DNA of 64,000 nucleotides from Pseudomonas fluorescens (GTDB taxonomy: Bacteria; Pseudomonadota; Gammaproteobacteria; Pseudomonadales; Pseudomonadaceae). The notes beneath the pieces were generated by a model. The model worked only from the letters and a program-made list of their open reading frames with translations, made no database searches and was not told where the DNA came from. The translations under genes were made by a program, and so were the position numbers. The stretch's first letter is position 1. Each line of letters starts with the position of its first letter. Shown piece after piece: positions 52,406 through 61,789 of the stretch. The stretch spans positions 372,001 to 436,000 of the forward strand of contig NZ_CABVIY010000003.1 of the NCBI RefSeq assembly GCF_902498195.1, in the 5' to 3' direction.

Positions 52406-53428
52406 GTGGAGTTTTTGTCCGAGTACGCCGTTTTTCTGGCCAAGACCGTGACCCTGGTGATCGCCATTCTGGTGGTCCTGGCCAGTTTTGCGGCCTTGCG
52501 CAGCAAAGGTCGACGCAAGTCGGCCGGCCAGTTGCAGGTCAGCAAGCTCAATGATTTCTACAAGGGGCTGCGCGAGCGCCTGGAGCAAACCTTGCTCGAC
52601 AAGGACCAGCTCAAGGCCTTGCGCAAGTCCCAGGCCAAATCCGACAAGCAGCAGAAGAAAAAGCCCGAAGCCAAACCCCGGGTGTTCGTGCTGGATTTCA
52701 ATGGCGACATCAAGGCCTCGGCCACCGAAAGCCTGCGTCACGAAATCACCGCCTTGCTGACCCTGGCCACGCCCAAGGATGAAGTGGTGCTGCGCCTGGA
52801 AAGTGGCGGCGGCATGGTGCACAGCTATGGCCTGGCGTCTTCGCAACTGGCGCGCATCCGTGACGCCGGCGTGCCGTTGACCGTGTGCATCGACAAGGTC
52901 GCCGCCAGCGGCGGCTACATGATGGCGTGCATCGGCGAGAAGATCATCAGCGCACCGTTCGCAATCCTCGGCTCGATTGGCGTGGTAGCGCAGTTGCCCA
53001 ACGTCAATCGCCTGTTGAAGAAACACGACATCGACTTTGAAGTGCTGACGGCCGGCGAATACAAACGCACCCTGACGGTGTTTGGCGAAAACACCGAGAA
53101 AGGCCGGGAGAAGTTCCAGGAAGACCTGGACATCACTCACCAGTTGTTCAAGAACTTCGTCTCCCGTTATCGCCCGCAACTGGCCATCGACGACGTAGCC
53201 ACCGGCGAAATCTGGCTGGGTGTCGCCGCGCTGGACAAGCAACTGGTGGACGAGCTCAAGACCAGCGATGAATACCTGGCCGATCGCGCCAAACAGTCCG
53301 AGCTTTATCACCTGCACTACGCCGAACGCAAAAGCCTGCAGGAACGCATCGGCATGGCGGCCAGCGGTTCAGTCGATCGTGTTTTGTTGAGCTGGTGGAG
53401 CCGGTTGACTCAACAACGCTTCTGGTAA
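52406..53428 (+). CDS. sohB: Inner-membrane S49 protease SohB
   Basis: A 340-residue protein with an N-terminal membrane anchor (VFLAKTVTLVIAILVVLASFAAL), a linker with a charged helix, and an S49 protease domain facing the periplasm: VFVLDFNGDIKAS, VLRLESGGGMVHSYGLA, the serine nucleophile in DKVAASGGYMMACIGEKI and the catalytic lysine in TAGEYKRTLTVFGENTEKG. SohB helps quality control of envelope proteins. The start is GTG at 52406 with GAGGAG five bases upstream. Confidence 0.94.
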   Translation: MEFLSEYAVFLAKTVTLVIAILVVLASFAALRSKGRRKSAGQLQVSKLNDFYKGLRERLEQTLLDKDQLKALRKSQAKSDKQQKKKPEAKPRVFVLDFNGDIKASATESLRHEITALLTLATPKDEVVLRLESGGGMVHSYGLASSQLARIRDAGVPLTVCIDKVAASGGYMMACIGEKIISAPFAILGSIGVVAQLPNVNRLLKKHDIDFEVLTAGEYKRTLTVFGENTEKGREKFQEDLDITHQLFKNFVSRYRPQLAIDDVATGEIWLGVAALDKQLVDELKTSDEYLADRAKQSELYHLHYAERKSLQERIGMAASGSVDRVLLSWWSRLTQQRFW

Positions 53429-53456
53429 CGTTCAACGCGTCATCGTCATGACCCAT

Positions 53457-53489
53457 GAAAACCGTGGACCGCCTCCACGGTTTTTTTTG
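53457..53489 (+). terminator. Rho-independent terminator after sohB
   Basis: GAAAACCGTGGA-CCGCC-TCCACGGTTTT hairpin followed by a run of T. Confidence 0.88.
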
Positions 53490-53615
53490 TCTTCGGGATT
53501 GCCGGTTTTCGTTCGCAATCAGCGAACTTTCGCAACCGTGCTGTCGATCGCTCCCACTGTGCAGAACGGTCGCATTGGTTAGGGTGATGTTCCCCAATCT
53601 GCAACGGAATGCACC

Positions 53616-56600
53616 ATGAACACATCGACAGACACGACCTCGGATCCCGCCCCTGCATTACCCATGCGCAACGAGCTGAAAGCAGCCGTGGACACCGCGC
53701 TCCCGCAAACGCCCGGCCAGTTTGGCGAACGCCTGATCAAGGACAAATGGGGCCCAGGCATCGATCCGCAGACAGCCTTGCTGGTAACACTCGATTACGA
53801 CTACATGGGCCACCCGGCACAGGACGGCATCCATCAAGGCCAGGTGGGCAGTTCGCGCACGCTGGTGCAAGCGCTGCTCTCCAACTACCAGACCGTCGGC
53901 GACGGGCGTTTCGGTGAAACCGCCTTCGGTCTGTACACGCCTCCGGATATCGGCCCCGCCGTGCGTATTGTCGAAAAAGTCGACGAATTCGCCGGACACG
54001 ACAGCGGCAATCACCGGACGTACGAAGGCATTTATCGCCGGACGACACCGCAGGCGTATGGACCCCAGACCCAGATCAAACTGAGGCCGGCCGATTTCAA
54101 GGAATGGGTTTGGAAACTGGATTTCAAGTATTCGTATGAACAGTATCTGGAGCGGGCCTGGCCGTCGGACGAGAGCCTGCTGGCCTCCAGACCCTACGCG
54201 TTGAGGACGTCGGTCAAGGCTGCATTTGTCATGACGGCCTGGCTGCAATACCACGAAAACTGCCTGTCGAAAAAAGGCCTGGAACTGGCCATGGAGGCAG
54301 CGGGGTTGCCGCACGGGCAAACGTGGGAAAGGCTGACGATCGATCAACTGCAAGCGCCGACGCGCCTTCCGGCAAGTGTCGAGGCGGGACGTTTAAAGCT
54401 GTATCGATACACCGCGCTTGATATCTGGTGCTACCGGGACCGGTCCAGTGGCCGCGTGCTGCTGTACATCCCAGGCAACTCCTCACCGCTGCATGAGTTC
54501 GCCGACAGAAGCCAGCTGCGTCAATGGATCGTCGAAGAGGGCAAGGTCAGCGAAACGAAGCAGGCGCTGGCGGCGCACTTCGCCGATGACGATCGCGAGG
54601 ACGGCACCTTCCATGCCGGGGTGCTCACGGCGCTCGATGGCATGGCGATTTTTCCGCTCCAGCATCATTTGACCAAAGAGTCGGGCTTCTTCAATGACGA
54701 CGGTTACTGGGACCCGGCCGACTACATCGGCGTCGAGCTTGCTTCCTCCAACACGGACCCCTTTGCGCAACTTGTGTTGACGATGAAGCAGGCGGCAGTC
54801 GCCAGTGTCCAGACCATCCGCGATGCTGCTCAGGTCAACCGCGACAATTTGAGTGCTGTTGTCGAGCCTATTGTCCAGTGGGTCAACCAGTTTGGTCCGC
54901 TGGCGCTGTTCGTGCCGGGAGGCGAGGGGCTGTTAGTCCTGGCGGGACTGATCGATGCCGGGTATGGCCTGGATCAGGCTGTTGACGGCAAGACGGCCAG
55001 CCAACGCTCCCAGGGTGTGACTCGAACCGTGTTCGGGTTGCTCAACGCGCTGCCGTTGGCGACGGGCGTTGCTTCGCTCAGCAAGGAAGGGGCGGAGTTG
55101 GGCACGTTGACCCATGTGGAACGCGAAGGCAACGGATCCAGCGGACCGATACACGAAACAGCCCCTGCCCAACCGCCCCGGCAACCGGAATTGCCGTTGC
55201 CGACGCGTACGGAGCTTTTGCGTGGAGTCGGTGCGCCAGCCGGCACCTTCACCGATGACGTGTTGGCACAGATTGGCAGGGTCAGCGCCGTGGACGATGA
55301 CATGCTGCGGCTGATGCAGGCGGGGCGTTCACCGACGCCGCAGCTGGCCGATACCATCGATCGCTTCAGAATCGATCAGGAAGTGACAGCGCTGGGCGAC
55401 CCGTCATCCGCGCAGGCTGAATTCAACCGTCGATATCAGGCGCTGCAGCAGTCGGAAAACCCATGGGTCCAGCTGTTTCAACAGACATACCCCGATCTGC
55501 CCAAGGCTGCCGTTGAGCAAATGCTGGATCGCTACGGTATCGATTTCAAGGCGTCCCCCGACCCTGTCCTGGCCAGGACGCTGTTCAAACAACTGGACAG
55601 CAAGGCACGCCAATACCAGCAGCATGTCCGTCTAAACCGTGCCTATGAAGGACTCTATCTGCGGTCAGTCACCAGTGCCGAATCGGACACGCTGGCCTTG
55701 CACTCTCTGAACAATCTGCCCGGATGGCCCAGGGGGCTGCGAATAGAAGTGCGCGACGGTTCCATTGGCGGCCGGATACTGGATCGCAGCGGGCCGCTGG
55801 ATGCGCTTGATTACCGGACCCTGATCAAGTCGGATGCGGGTTATCTGACCCATGCCTCTTCAGCCCAGGCCACTGGTTTTACCGAGGCTGTCGCTGCGGT
55901 TCTGTCCAAGGAGGAACGGTCGGCGTTGGGGCTGATATCAACTGACCCGGGGACGGAGTTGAGGCTGGAAATCAGCCATCGGCCGTTGTCCCGATCAGAG
56001 TTGGTGCTTGGTCTGGGCAGAATGGACTCAGGGTTGTCCTTCGAGGCGCAGGGATTGAGAGGAGGCTTTTATCCGGATCCTCCTCCAGCGGGGGCCTTGA
56101 TGCACAGGGTGATGAGTTTGCAACTCAGGGAGATCTATCCGGATTTTACCGATACAGAGGTCGAAGAAACACTACAACGGCTGGGAAATGAGGCCCAGAC
56201 CCATATCGACGGCCTCAAACAGCAACTGCAGCAATTGCATACGGACCTGGACACCTGGATTGATCAAGTCGCGGACGACGTCGAGGATATGGACGTCGAC
56301 TTCCTGCAAGAGGGGGATCCTGAGGCAGAGGGCATGTCGCACATGCAAATCCAGCACGAAAACATAAGACGGGTGCAGGAGGTGATGAGGTATGAAAGCG
56401 AAACTCGCGGTGAGCTGGCGGATGAATTGATTGCGATTTGGCAAAAACAGCCTCCGCAGGTCGATAGCCACTACACGGGTAGTCATGTTGATGGTTTTAC
56501 GATGAACATGAGTAATGAAGACTATCACCGACTGCCAGTGCTGAATGTTCGGTTCAATGATGTGGTGGGGCTGAACATGAGTAACTTTCACTTATTCGAG

Positions 56601-57557
56601 CGGGAGACCCTGAACGGCTTTATCGAACGCTTTCCGCAATTGCGTGTCTTGGACCTGGAAGGCACAGACTTACGATTACCCAATATTGATGGGCAGCTGG
56701 AAAGTAAGTTGCCGCCGGTCATTCCTCAGTTGCAGCGCCTCACTTCGTTGAATCTACGTTCCACCCGATTGACCTTCCAGAGGAATACGGCGGCGCTACC
56801 CGTTGTGCTGGATGATGTGCATGCATTGGCTGTCCCGGGAAATACGGCGGGCCAGCTGAGTTCGTTGGTCAACTTGCAAACTTTGGATTTGAGCGATAAT
56901 CCTTTGGTTGTTGCGCCTGTCGTCACCGGAATGAATCAACTGCGGTCACTGAGACTTAACAACACGGGCATCAAGAGTTGCCCCGTAGGGATCATGGATC
57001 AGCCCTACCTGACGACCCTGGACTTGAGCGACAACCGGATCAATCGAGTGCCGCAGGCAGTATTGAATCAGGCCATCAGCAGAGACCGAGTCCTGTTGTG
57101 GCACAACCCCTTGACCGATGAGGACACCCTGCAGAGGCTGGTCGCCCATCGGGAACAAACAGGTATCAACTTGTGGCTGGATGCACCGGGGTTCGACTAT
57201 CTAGGACCTGCAAACTGGTTGCGCGGCCTTGAGGAAGGACAGCGCGATGCGCGGATACAACTTTGGCAGCGACTGGGCGTCAAGCAGGGCGGCAGGCGGT
57301 TTCTGGGGGCTATGAGTACCTTGACCCTCACGGCGGAATTTCGGGTCAACTATCTGGATCTTCAGGCCCGGGTCTGGCGACTGATGAGTGAAGCCGATGC
57401 TTCGCAGGAAGCGTGGACGCAAATATCCCGGGATGTACCGATACCAGGAGGGGCTTTAGATAATCCGATAGCAGTGCTTACAGCTTTGGAAGAGCGGGCC
57501 AGGGTTTATAACGACTGGGTCGCGTTGGGGCGGCCGTTTCCGATCGGCCCACTCTGA
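53616..57557 (+). CDS. DUF6543/leucine-rich-repeat giant toxin-like protein with a truncated NEL E3-ligase region
   Basis: A 1313-residue protein. The N-terminal 900 residues are of the DUF6543 dermonecrotic-toxin-like type found in Pseudomonas effectors (FGERLIKDKWGPGIDP, YEGIYRRTTPQAYGPQTQIKLRPADFKEWVWKLDFKYSYEQYLERAW, and the hydrophobic patch LALFVPGGEGLLVLAGLIDAGYGLDQAV). Leucine-rich repeats follow at about residues 1000-1160 (LRVLDLEGTDLRLPN, LQTLDLSDNPLVVAP, LTTLDLSDNRINRVP). The last 100 residues resemble the first part of a NEL ubiquitin ligase (LWQRLGVKQGGRRFLGAMSTL, VWRLMSEADASQEAW), but the CxD motif reads ALDNP and the domain ends. Release to another cell is assumed from relatives; no signal peptide is visible. 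Confidence 0.82.
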   Translation: MNTSTDTTSDPAPALPMRNELKAAVDTALPQTPGQFGERLIKDKWGPGIDPQTALLVTLDYDYMGHPAQDGIHQGQVGSSRTLVQALLSNYQTVGDGRFGETAFGLYTPPDIGPAVRIVEKVDEFAGHDSGNHRTYEGIYRRTTPQAYGPQTQIKLRPADFKEWVWKLDFKYSYEQYLERAWPSDESLLASRPYALRTSVKAAFVMTAWLQYHENCLSKKGLELAMEAAGLPHGQTWERLTIDQLQAPTRLPASVEAGRLKLYRYTALDIWCYRDRSSGRVLLYIPGNSSPLHEFADRSQLRQWIVEEGKVSETKQALAAHFADDDREDGTFHAGVLTALDGMAIFPLQHHLTKESGFFNDDGYWDPADYIGVELASSNTDPFAQLVLTMKQAAVASVQTIRDAAQVNRDNLSAVVEPIVQWVNQFGPLALFVPGGEGLLVLAGLIDAGYGLDQAVDGKTASQRSQGVTRTVFGLLNALPLATGVASLSKEGAELGTLTHVEREGNGSSGPIHETAPAQPPRQPELPLPTRTELLRGVGAPAGTFTDDVLAQIGRVSAVDDDMLRLMQAGRSPTPQLADTIDRFRIDQEVTALGDPSSAQAEFNRRYQALQQSENPWVQLFQQTYPDLPKAAVEQMLDRYGIDFKASPDPVLARTLFKQLDSKARQYQQHVRLNRAYEGLYLRSVTSAESDTLALHSLNNLPGWPRGLRIEVRDGSIGGRILDRSGPLDALDYRTLIKSDAGYLTHASSAQATGFTEAVAAVLSKEERSALGLISTDPGTELRLEISHRPLSRSELVLGLGRMDSGLSFEAQGLRGGFYPDPPPAGALMHRVMSLQLREIYPDFTDTEVEETLQRLGNEAQTHIDGLKQQLQQLHTDLDTWIDQVADDVEDMDVDFLQEGDPEAEGMSHMQIQHENIRRVQEVMRYESETRGELADELIAIWQKQPPQVDSHYTGSHVDGFTMNMSNEDYHRLPVLNVRFNDVVGLNMSNFHLFERETLNGFIERFPQLRVLDLEGTDLRLPNIDGQLESKLPPVIPQLQRLTSLNLRSTRLTFQRNTAALPVVLDDVHALAVPGNTAGQLSSLVNLQTLDLSDNPLVVAPVVTGMNQLRSLRLNNTGIKSCPVGIMDQPYLTTLDLSDNRINRVPQAVLNQAISRDRVLLWHNPLTDEDTLQRLVAHREQTGINLWLDAPGFDYLGPANWLRGLEEGQRDARIQLWQRLGVKQGGRRFLGAMSTLTLTAEFRVNYLDLQARVWRLMSEADASQEAWTQISRDVPIPGGALDNPIAVLTALEERARVYNDWVALGRPFPIGPL

Positions 57558-57676
57558 TCGTAGCAGTGCTGTATTGACGATCGGCGTGAAAATATTCTGT
57601 GCTGATAAGCAGGTTGAATCGCCGCAAGGATTGCTTAGACTCCCGTTTACCTTAACCGCAGCAAGGAAGTTGCATC

Positions 57677-57985
57677 ATGAGTGAAAGCAAGCACTGGGGC
57701 GATCCAATAGAATTCGCCGCATTTGAAAAGTTACTGTCAGAAAAAAGTATGTTTCTGATCGATGAAAGACCAAAAGTGGATGCGTCGGTTGTTTATCGCT
57801 GCAGGAAATGTAATCAGGTCGAAAAGACCTATGTCAAACGCCATCAGGCCAATCAGTGGAAGCCCGAATTTAAAGTATTTGTCGAGGGTGACTACTGGGG
57901 GAGTTTGAACAAGAAGTTGTTTGATGATATTCCCGCGCTGGCACAGGCATTAAGAGAAAGAGGGCTGACGCAAGTCGGGTTCTGA
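57677..57985 (+). CDS. Small hypothetical protein with a CRKC pair
   Basis: A 102-residue protein with a CxxC pair (VVYRCRKCNQVEKTYVKRHQANQWKPEF) that could hold a zinc ribbon, and a charged C-terminus. I do not recognise the family. Its base composition is visibly richer in A and T than its neighbours. ATG at 57677 follows AAGGA at nine bases. It directly follows the toxin-like gene, so it might belong with it (immunity or accessory), but this is only a position argument. Confidence 0.65.
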   Translation: MSESKHWGDPIEFAAFEKLLSEKSMFLIDERPKVDASVVYRCRKCNQVEKTYVKRHQANQWKPEFKVFVEGDYWGSLNKKLFDDIPALAQALRERGLTQVGF

Positions 57986-58004
57986 GTTTTACTCCTCACA
58001 AAGA

Positions 58005-58045
58005 ATAAAGCCCTGGCTCCGTATGGAGTCAGGGCTTTATTTTTT
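58005..58045. terminator. Bidirectional terminator
   Basis: AAAGCCCTGGCTCC-GTAT-GGAGTCAGGGCTTT hairpin followed by T6 on the plus strand; the left A-run lets it serve the convergent DUF934 gene too. Confidence 0.88.
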
Positions 58046-58539
58046 CAGCGGCGACGGAACAGCGGCAGCGGTTCGTCGGTGGCGGCCTGATAGGTCACCG
58101 AGAAGTCCTTGAGACCTTCCAGGGCTTCGTACGGGTCTTTATCGGCGCGAATGGCAAAAGCGTCGAAACCGCAGCGATGCAGGTAGAACAACTGGTCGCG
58201 CAGCACGTCGCCGATCGCCCGCAACTCGCCTTTGAAACCGTAACGGTCACGCAGCAAGCGGGCGTTGGAGTAGTTGCGGCCATCGGTGAACGCCGGGAAG
58301 TTCAAGGCGATGACCTGGAAGCTCGCCACGTCTTCACCGATTTCCTCGGCTTCTTCATCGGCATCCAGCCACACGCCCAGGCCGCCATCGCGGGCCAGGA
58401 GCATGCGGCTGTGTTCGCGCCACAGCTGCAACGGCACGATGTAGTCGTCGCAGTTGCTGATCTCGTCGATGTTGAAATCCTTGGGCAACAGGTGCCAGGT
58501 TTCGTCGACGACTTCGTTGTTCTTAATGATTCGCTGCAT
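58045..58539 (-). CDS. DUF934 protein of the sulfite reductase operon
   Basis: A 164-residue protein: MQRIIKNNEVVDETWHLL, LQLWREHSRMLLARDGGLGVWLDADEEAEEI, IALNFPAFTDGRNYSNARLLRDRYGFKGELRAIGDVLRDQLFYLHRCGFDAF. DUF934 genes nearly always sit beside cysI in Pseudomonas and are thought to be accessory to sulfite reduction, mechanism unknown. Its start at 58539 is inside the end of cysI (17-base overlap), so translation is coupled. Confidence 0.9.
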   Translation of the reverse strand: MQRIIKNNEVVDETWHLLPKDFNIDEISNCDDYIVPLQLWREHSRMLLARDGGLGVWLDADEEAEEIGEDVASFQVIALNFPAFTDGRNYSNARLLRDRYGFKGELRAIGDVLRDQLFYLHRCGFDAFAIRADKDPYEALEGLKDFSVTYQAATDEPLPLFRRR

Positions 58540-60181
58540 AGACGCGTTCCTTGAAGAGGTCGATGCCAATACGCTGATAGGTGTCGATGAAACGCTCGTC
58601 TTCGGTACGTTGTTCGATGTACACGTCGATCAGCTTTTCGATCACGTCAGGCATGGCTTCCTGGGCGAAGGACGGGCCGAGGATCTTGCCCAGGCTGGCG
58701 TCACGGCTGGCGCTGCCACCGAGGGAAACCTGGTAGAACTCTTCGCCTTTCTTGTCTACCCCGAGAATGCCGATATGGCCGACGTGGTGGTGACCGCAGG
58801 CGTTCATGCAACCGGAGATGTTCAGGTCCAGCTCGCCAATGTCGAACAGGTAGTCCAGGTCGTCGAAACGGCGCTGGATCGATTCGGCGATCGGGATCGA
58901 CTTGGCGTTGGCCAGGGAGCAGAAATCGCCGCCCGGGCAGCAGATGATGTCGGTCAGCAGGCCGATGTTCGGCGTGGCGAAACCTTTCTCGCGCAACTCG
59001 CCCCACAGGGTGAACAGCTTGTCCTGCTCGACGTCGGCCAGGATGATGTTCTGCTCGTGGGAGGTGCGCAATTGGCCGAAGCTGTAGCGGTCGGCCAGAT
59101 CGGCCACCGCGTCCAGCTGCTTGTCGGTGATGTCGCCCGGTGCAACGCCGGTCGGCTTCAGGGACAGGGTCACGGCCACATAACCCGGCTTCTTGTGGGC
59201 CAGGGTGTTGCGGGTACGCCAGCGGGCGAAACCTGGGTGTTGCTGGTCGAGCTCGGCCAGTGCGGCGCTCTGGTTGTCCAGGGCCTTGTAGTCCGGGTCG
59301 ACGAAATGTTTGGCGACGCGATGCACTTCGGCTTCGGTCAGCGTGGTCTGGCCACCGCGCAGGTGCTCCATTTCCGCATCGACTTTTTGCGCGAAGACTT
59401 CAGGTGTCAGCGCTTTCACCAGGATCTTGATGCGTGCCTTGTACTTGTTGTCGCGACGGCCATAGCGGTTGTAGACACGCAGGATGGCGTCGAGGTAGCT
59501 CAACAGGTCTTGCCACGGCAGGAATTCATTGATGAACGCCCCCACCACCGGTGTACGGCCCAGGCCGCCACCGACCAGCACACGGAAACCCAACTCGCCA
59601 GCGGCGTTGTGCACCGGCTCGAGGCCGATGTCGTGGACTTCGATGGCGGCACGGTCGGAGGTCGAACCGTTGACGGCGATCTTGAATTTACGCGGCAGGT
59701 AGGCAAATTCCGGGTGGAAAGTGGTCCACTGACGAACGATCTCGCACCATGGGCGCGGGTCGATCAATTCGTCCGCAGCGACACCGGCGAACTGGTCGGT
59801 GGTGACGTTGCGCAGGCAGTTGCCGCTGGTCTGGATCGCGTGCATCTGCACCGTGGCCAGTTCCGCCAGGATGTCCGGGATGTCTTCCACCGCCGGCCAG
59901 TTGAACTGCACGTTCTGCCGGGTGCTGATGTGGGCATAGCCCTTGTCATAATCACGGGCGATCCTGGCCATCATTCGCATCTGGCGCGAAGTCAGTTGGC
60001 CGTAAGGCACCGCGACCCGCAACATCGGCGCGAAGCGTTGGATGTAAAGCCCGTTCTGCAGGCGCAGGGGGCGGAATTCTTCTTCGCTCAGCTCGCCTGC
60101 CAGATAGCGTCGGGTCTGATCACGGAACTGCTTGACGCGGTCCTCGATGATCCGCTGATCGTACTCGTCGTATACGTACAT
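58523..60181 (-). CDS. cysI: Sulfite reductase hemoprotein (ferredoxin-type)
   Basis: A 552-residue nitrite/sulfite reductase. Two ferrodoxin-like halves carry siroheme-binding arginines (GLYIQRFAPMLRVAVPYGQL, YAHISTRQNVQFNWPAVEDIP) and the 4Fe-4S/siroheme cysteines: C in TDIICCPGGDFCSLANAKS and the pair in ISGCMNACGHHHVGHIG. It reduces sulfite to sulfide for cysteine synthesis in the cytoplasm. ATG at 60181 follows AGGA at five bases; the longer frame upstream is not supported. The 290-base region 60182-60473 upstream shows an AT-rich patch but no recognisable operator or gene. Confidence 0.95.
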   Translation of the reverse strand: MYVYDEYDQRIIEDRVKQFRDQTRRYLAGELSEEEFRPLRLQNGLYIQRFAPMLRVAVPYGQLTSRQMRMMARIARDYDKGYAHISTRQNVQFNWPAVEDIPDILAELATVQMHAIQTSGNCLRNVTTDQFAGVAADELIDPRPWCEIVRQWTTFHPEFAYLPRKFKIAVNGSTSDRAAIEVHDIGLEPVHNAAGELGFRVLVGGGLGRTPVVGAFINEFLPWQDLLSYLDAILRVYNRYGRRDNKYKARIKILVKALTPEVFAQKVDAEMEHLRGGQTTLTEAEVHRVAKHFVDPDYKALDNQSAALAELDQQHPGFARWRTRNTLAHKKPGYVAVTLSLKPTGVAPGDITDKQLDAVADLADRYSFGQLRTSHEQNIILADVEQDKLFTLWGELREKGFATPNIGLLTDIICCPGGDFCSLANAKSIPIAESIQRRFDDLDYLFDIGELDLNISGCMNACGHHHVGHIGILGVDKKGEEFYQVSLGGSASRDASLGKILGPSFAQEAMPDVIEKLIDVYIEQRTEDERFIDTYQRIGIDLFKERVYAANH

Positions 60182-60473
60182 ATAAGTCCTGTTCTCAGGC
60201 TGGGCCGGTCGGAAACAGCGGCGTTTTTTGGCTTGCTGGAATCCGATAATGCCTCGGCAATTCTGCGCGCACGGCCGCGCACTCCCTACGGAGCCGGGGC
60301 AAGATACCAGTTTGCAGTTATGCGCAAAAGTGATGTTTGAATATATGCAAAGAACCAAATCGCCTAACGGGAATAGTTGTCAACTAATCCACATTTGTCG
60401 TGCGGACAATCATCGTCTTAACTGTGGTCGAGTCTTTCTGCAATCACCGATAAAACCGACAAGAGGCGATGCA

Positions 60474-60587
60474 ATGAGCAACCCAACCAAAGCAAGGAAA
60501 GCCGATAGCACCGTCGATGCCTGGGCGATTCTGTTCCTGATCATTCTGGTCGTCGGCACGGCGGTATTCTGGGTCAGTCACCAATAA
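60474..60587 (+). CDS. 37-residue single-pass membrane ORF
   Basis: MSNPTKARKADSTVDAWAI followed by a hydrophobic helix (LFLIILVVGTAVFWV) and SHQ. AAGAGG lies seven bases before the ATG, so this looks like a real small membrane protein with a basic cytoplasmic N-terminus. I do not recognise it. It lies between the divergent cysI gene and a periplasmic binding protein gene. An AACGCC/GGCGTT hairpin-like region follows at about 60638-60658. Confidence 0.6.
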   Translation: MSNPTKARKADSTVDAWAILFLIILVVGTAVFWVSHQ

Positions 60588-60665
60588 ACGACCCCGTCCG
60601 GGCCTCGTTCTGACGATTGTCGGACAAAACCTGTAATAAACGCCGTTTTGCGGGCGTTCGCTGGC

Positions 60666-60671
60666 TATAAT
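60666..60671 (+). promoter_or_regulatory. Consensus -10 box TATAAT
   Basis: TATAAT, preceded by a TG two bases upstream, lies 33 bases before the binding-protein start. No good -35 hexamer is visible at the standard distance. Confidence 0.45.
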
Positions 60672-60703
60672 GCGCGGCGAATTTCCGGGGGCTCGGACGA
60701 CCA

Positions 60704-61789
60704 ATGTTGAAGTTTCTGTGTGGCGCGTTGCTGGCGTTGGCGACGGTCGTAGGACCTTGCGCCCAGGCCGCGTCGGTGCTGTTCCTCAATCCGGGAACCA
60801 CCAGAGAAGCTTTCTGGGTCAGTTACTCGCAATTCATGCAGGCGGCCGCCAAGGACCTGGGTATGGATTTGCGCATTGAATATTCCGACCGCAATTCCGA
60901 CATCACCATTAAACAAGCGCGCGAAGCCCTGCAAGGGCCAAAACGGCCCGACTATCTGGTGTTCGTCAACGAGCAATACATCGCGCCCGAGATCCTGCGC
61001 CTGGCCCAGGGCAGCGGGGTCAAGCTGTTTATCGTCAACAACGCCCTGACCCCGGACCAGATGCGGCTGCTCGGCAATCGCCCCGACAAATACCCCGATT
61101 GGGTGGGCAGCCTGGTGCCCAACGACGAGGAGGGTGGCTACCGGATGCTCAAGGAGCTGGTCCGTTTGCATCCTCCAGTGGCTGCCGGTCAGTACATCGA
61201 CCTGCTGGCCTTCTCCGGCCTGAAAATCACGCCATCGGCGCAATTACGCGAAAAGGGCCTGCGCCGGGCTTTGGCCGAACACCCCGAAGTGCGCTTGCGT
61301 CAGCTGGTGTATGGCGGCTGGACCCGGGAACGGGCCTACGAACAGGCCAAGGTATTGTTCAAGCGTTACCCGCAGACCTCACTGGTCTGGTCGGCCAACG
61401 ACGAAATGGGCTTTGGCGTGATGCGCGCCTTTGAAGAGTCGGGCGGCAAACCCGGCAAGGATGCGCTGTTCGGCACCATCAACAACTCGCCCGCTGCCTT
61501 GCACGCGCTGCTCGACAATCGCTTGAGCGTGTTGCTGGGCGGACACTTCAGCCTGGGGGGCTGGGCCCTGGTCGAGTTGCATGATTACGATGAGGGGGTC
61601 GACATCAGCCAGTACGGCGGCCGTGACCGGCAGATTCCGCTGTTGCAGCTGATTGACCGGGCACAGGCCCGGCGATTGCTGGCGATGGGCAGCGCCGAAG
61701 ATTTCGGGGTGGATTTTCACAAGCTCTCGGCCAAGGGGCGACCGAAGTCCTATCGTTACCCGTTCAGTCTGCAAACCCTGATGCATTAA
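60704..61789 (+). CDS. Periplasmic sugar-type (PBP1) binding protein
   Basis: A 361-residue protein: signal peptide MLKFLCGALLALATVVGPCAQA, then a type I periplasmic-binding fold (VLFLNPGTTREAFWVSYSQFMQAAAKDLGMDLRIEYSDRN, YLVFVNEQYIAPEILRLAQGSGVKLFIVNNALT, RAYEQAKVLFKRYPQTSLVWSANDEMGFGVMRAFEE). No permease or ATPase gene is beside it, so it may be an orphan sensor-type binding protein; in related genomes such proteins can neighbour signalling genes. The stop overlaps the convergent DUF2970 stop by four bases. Confidence 0.83.
   Translation: MLKFLCGALLALATVVGPCAQAASVLFLNPGTTREAFWVSYSQFMQAAAKDLGMDLRIEYSDRNSDITIKQAREALQGPKRPDYLVFVNEQYIAPEILRLAQGSGVKLFIVNNALTPDQMRLLGNRPDKYPDWVGSLVPNDEEGGYRMLKELVRLHPPVAAGQYIDLLAFSGLKITPSAQLREKGLRRALAEHPEVRLRQLVYGGWTRERAYEQAKVLFKRYPQTSLVWSANDEMGFGVMRAFEESGGKPGKDALFGTINNSPAALHALLDNRLSVLLGGHFSLGGWALVELHDYDEGVDISQYGGRDRQIPLLQLIDRAQARRLLAMGSAEDFGVDFHKLSAKGRPKSYRYPFSLQTLMH

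Noticed and set aside
53616..57557. Possible frameshift joining two genes in the giant toxin frame
   Set aside because: The frame is open without interruption for 1313 codons and domain order is normal for the family; only the NEL end is short.
58454..60340. 628-codon plus-strand open frame opposite cysI
   Set aside because: Shadow of cysI, with the typical V/D/Q/H-rich composition of antisense frames.
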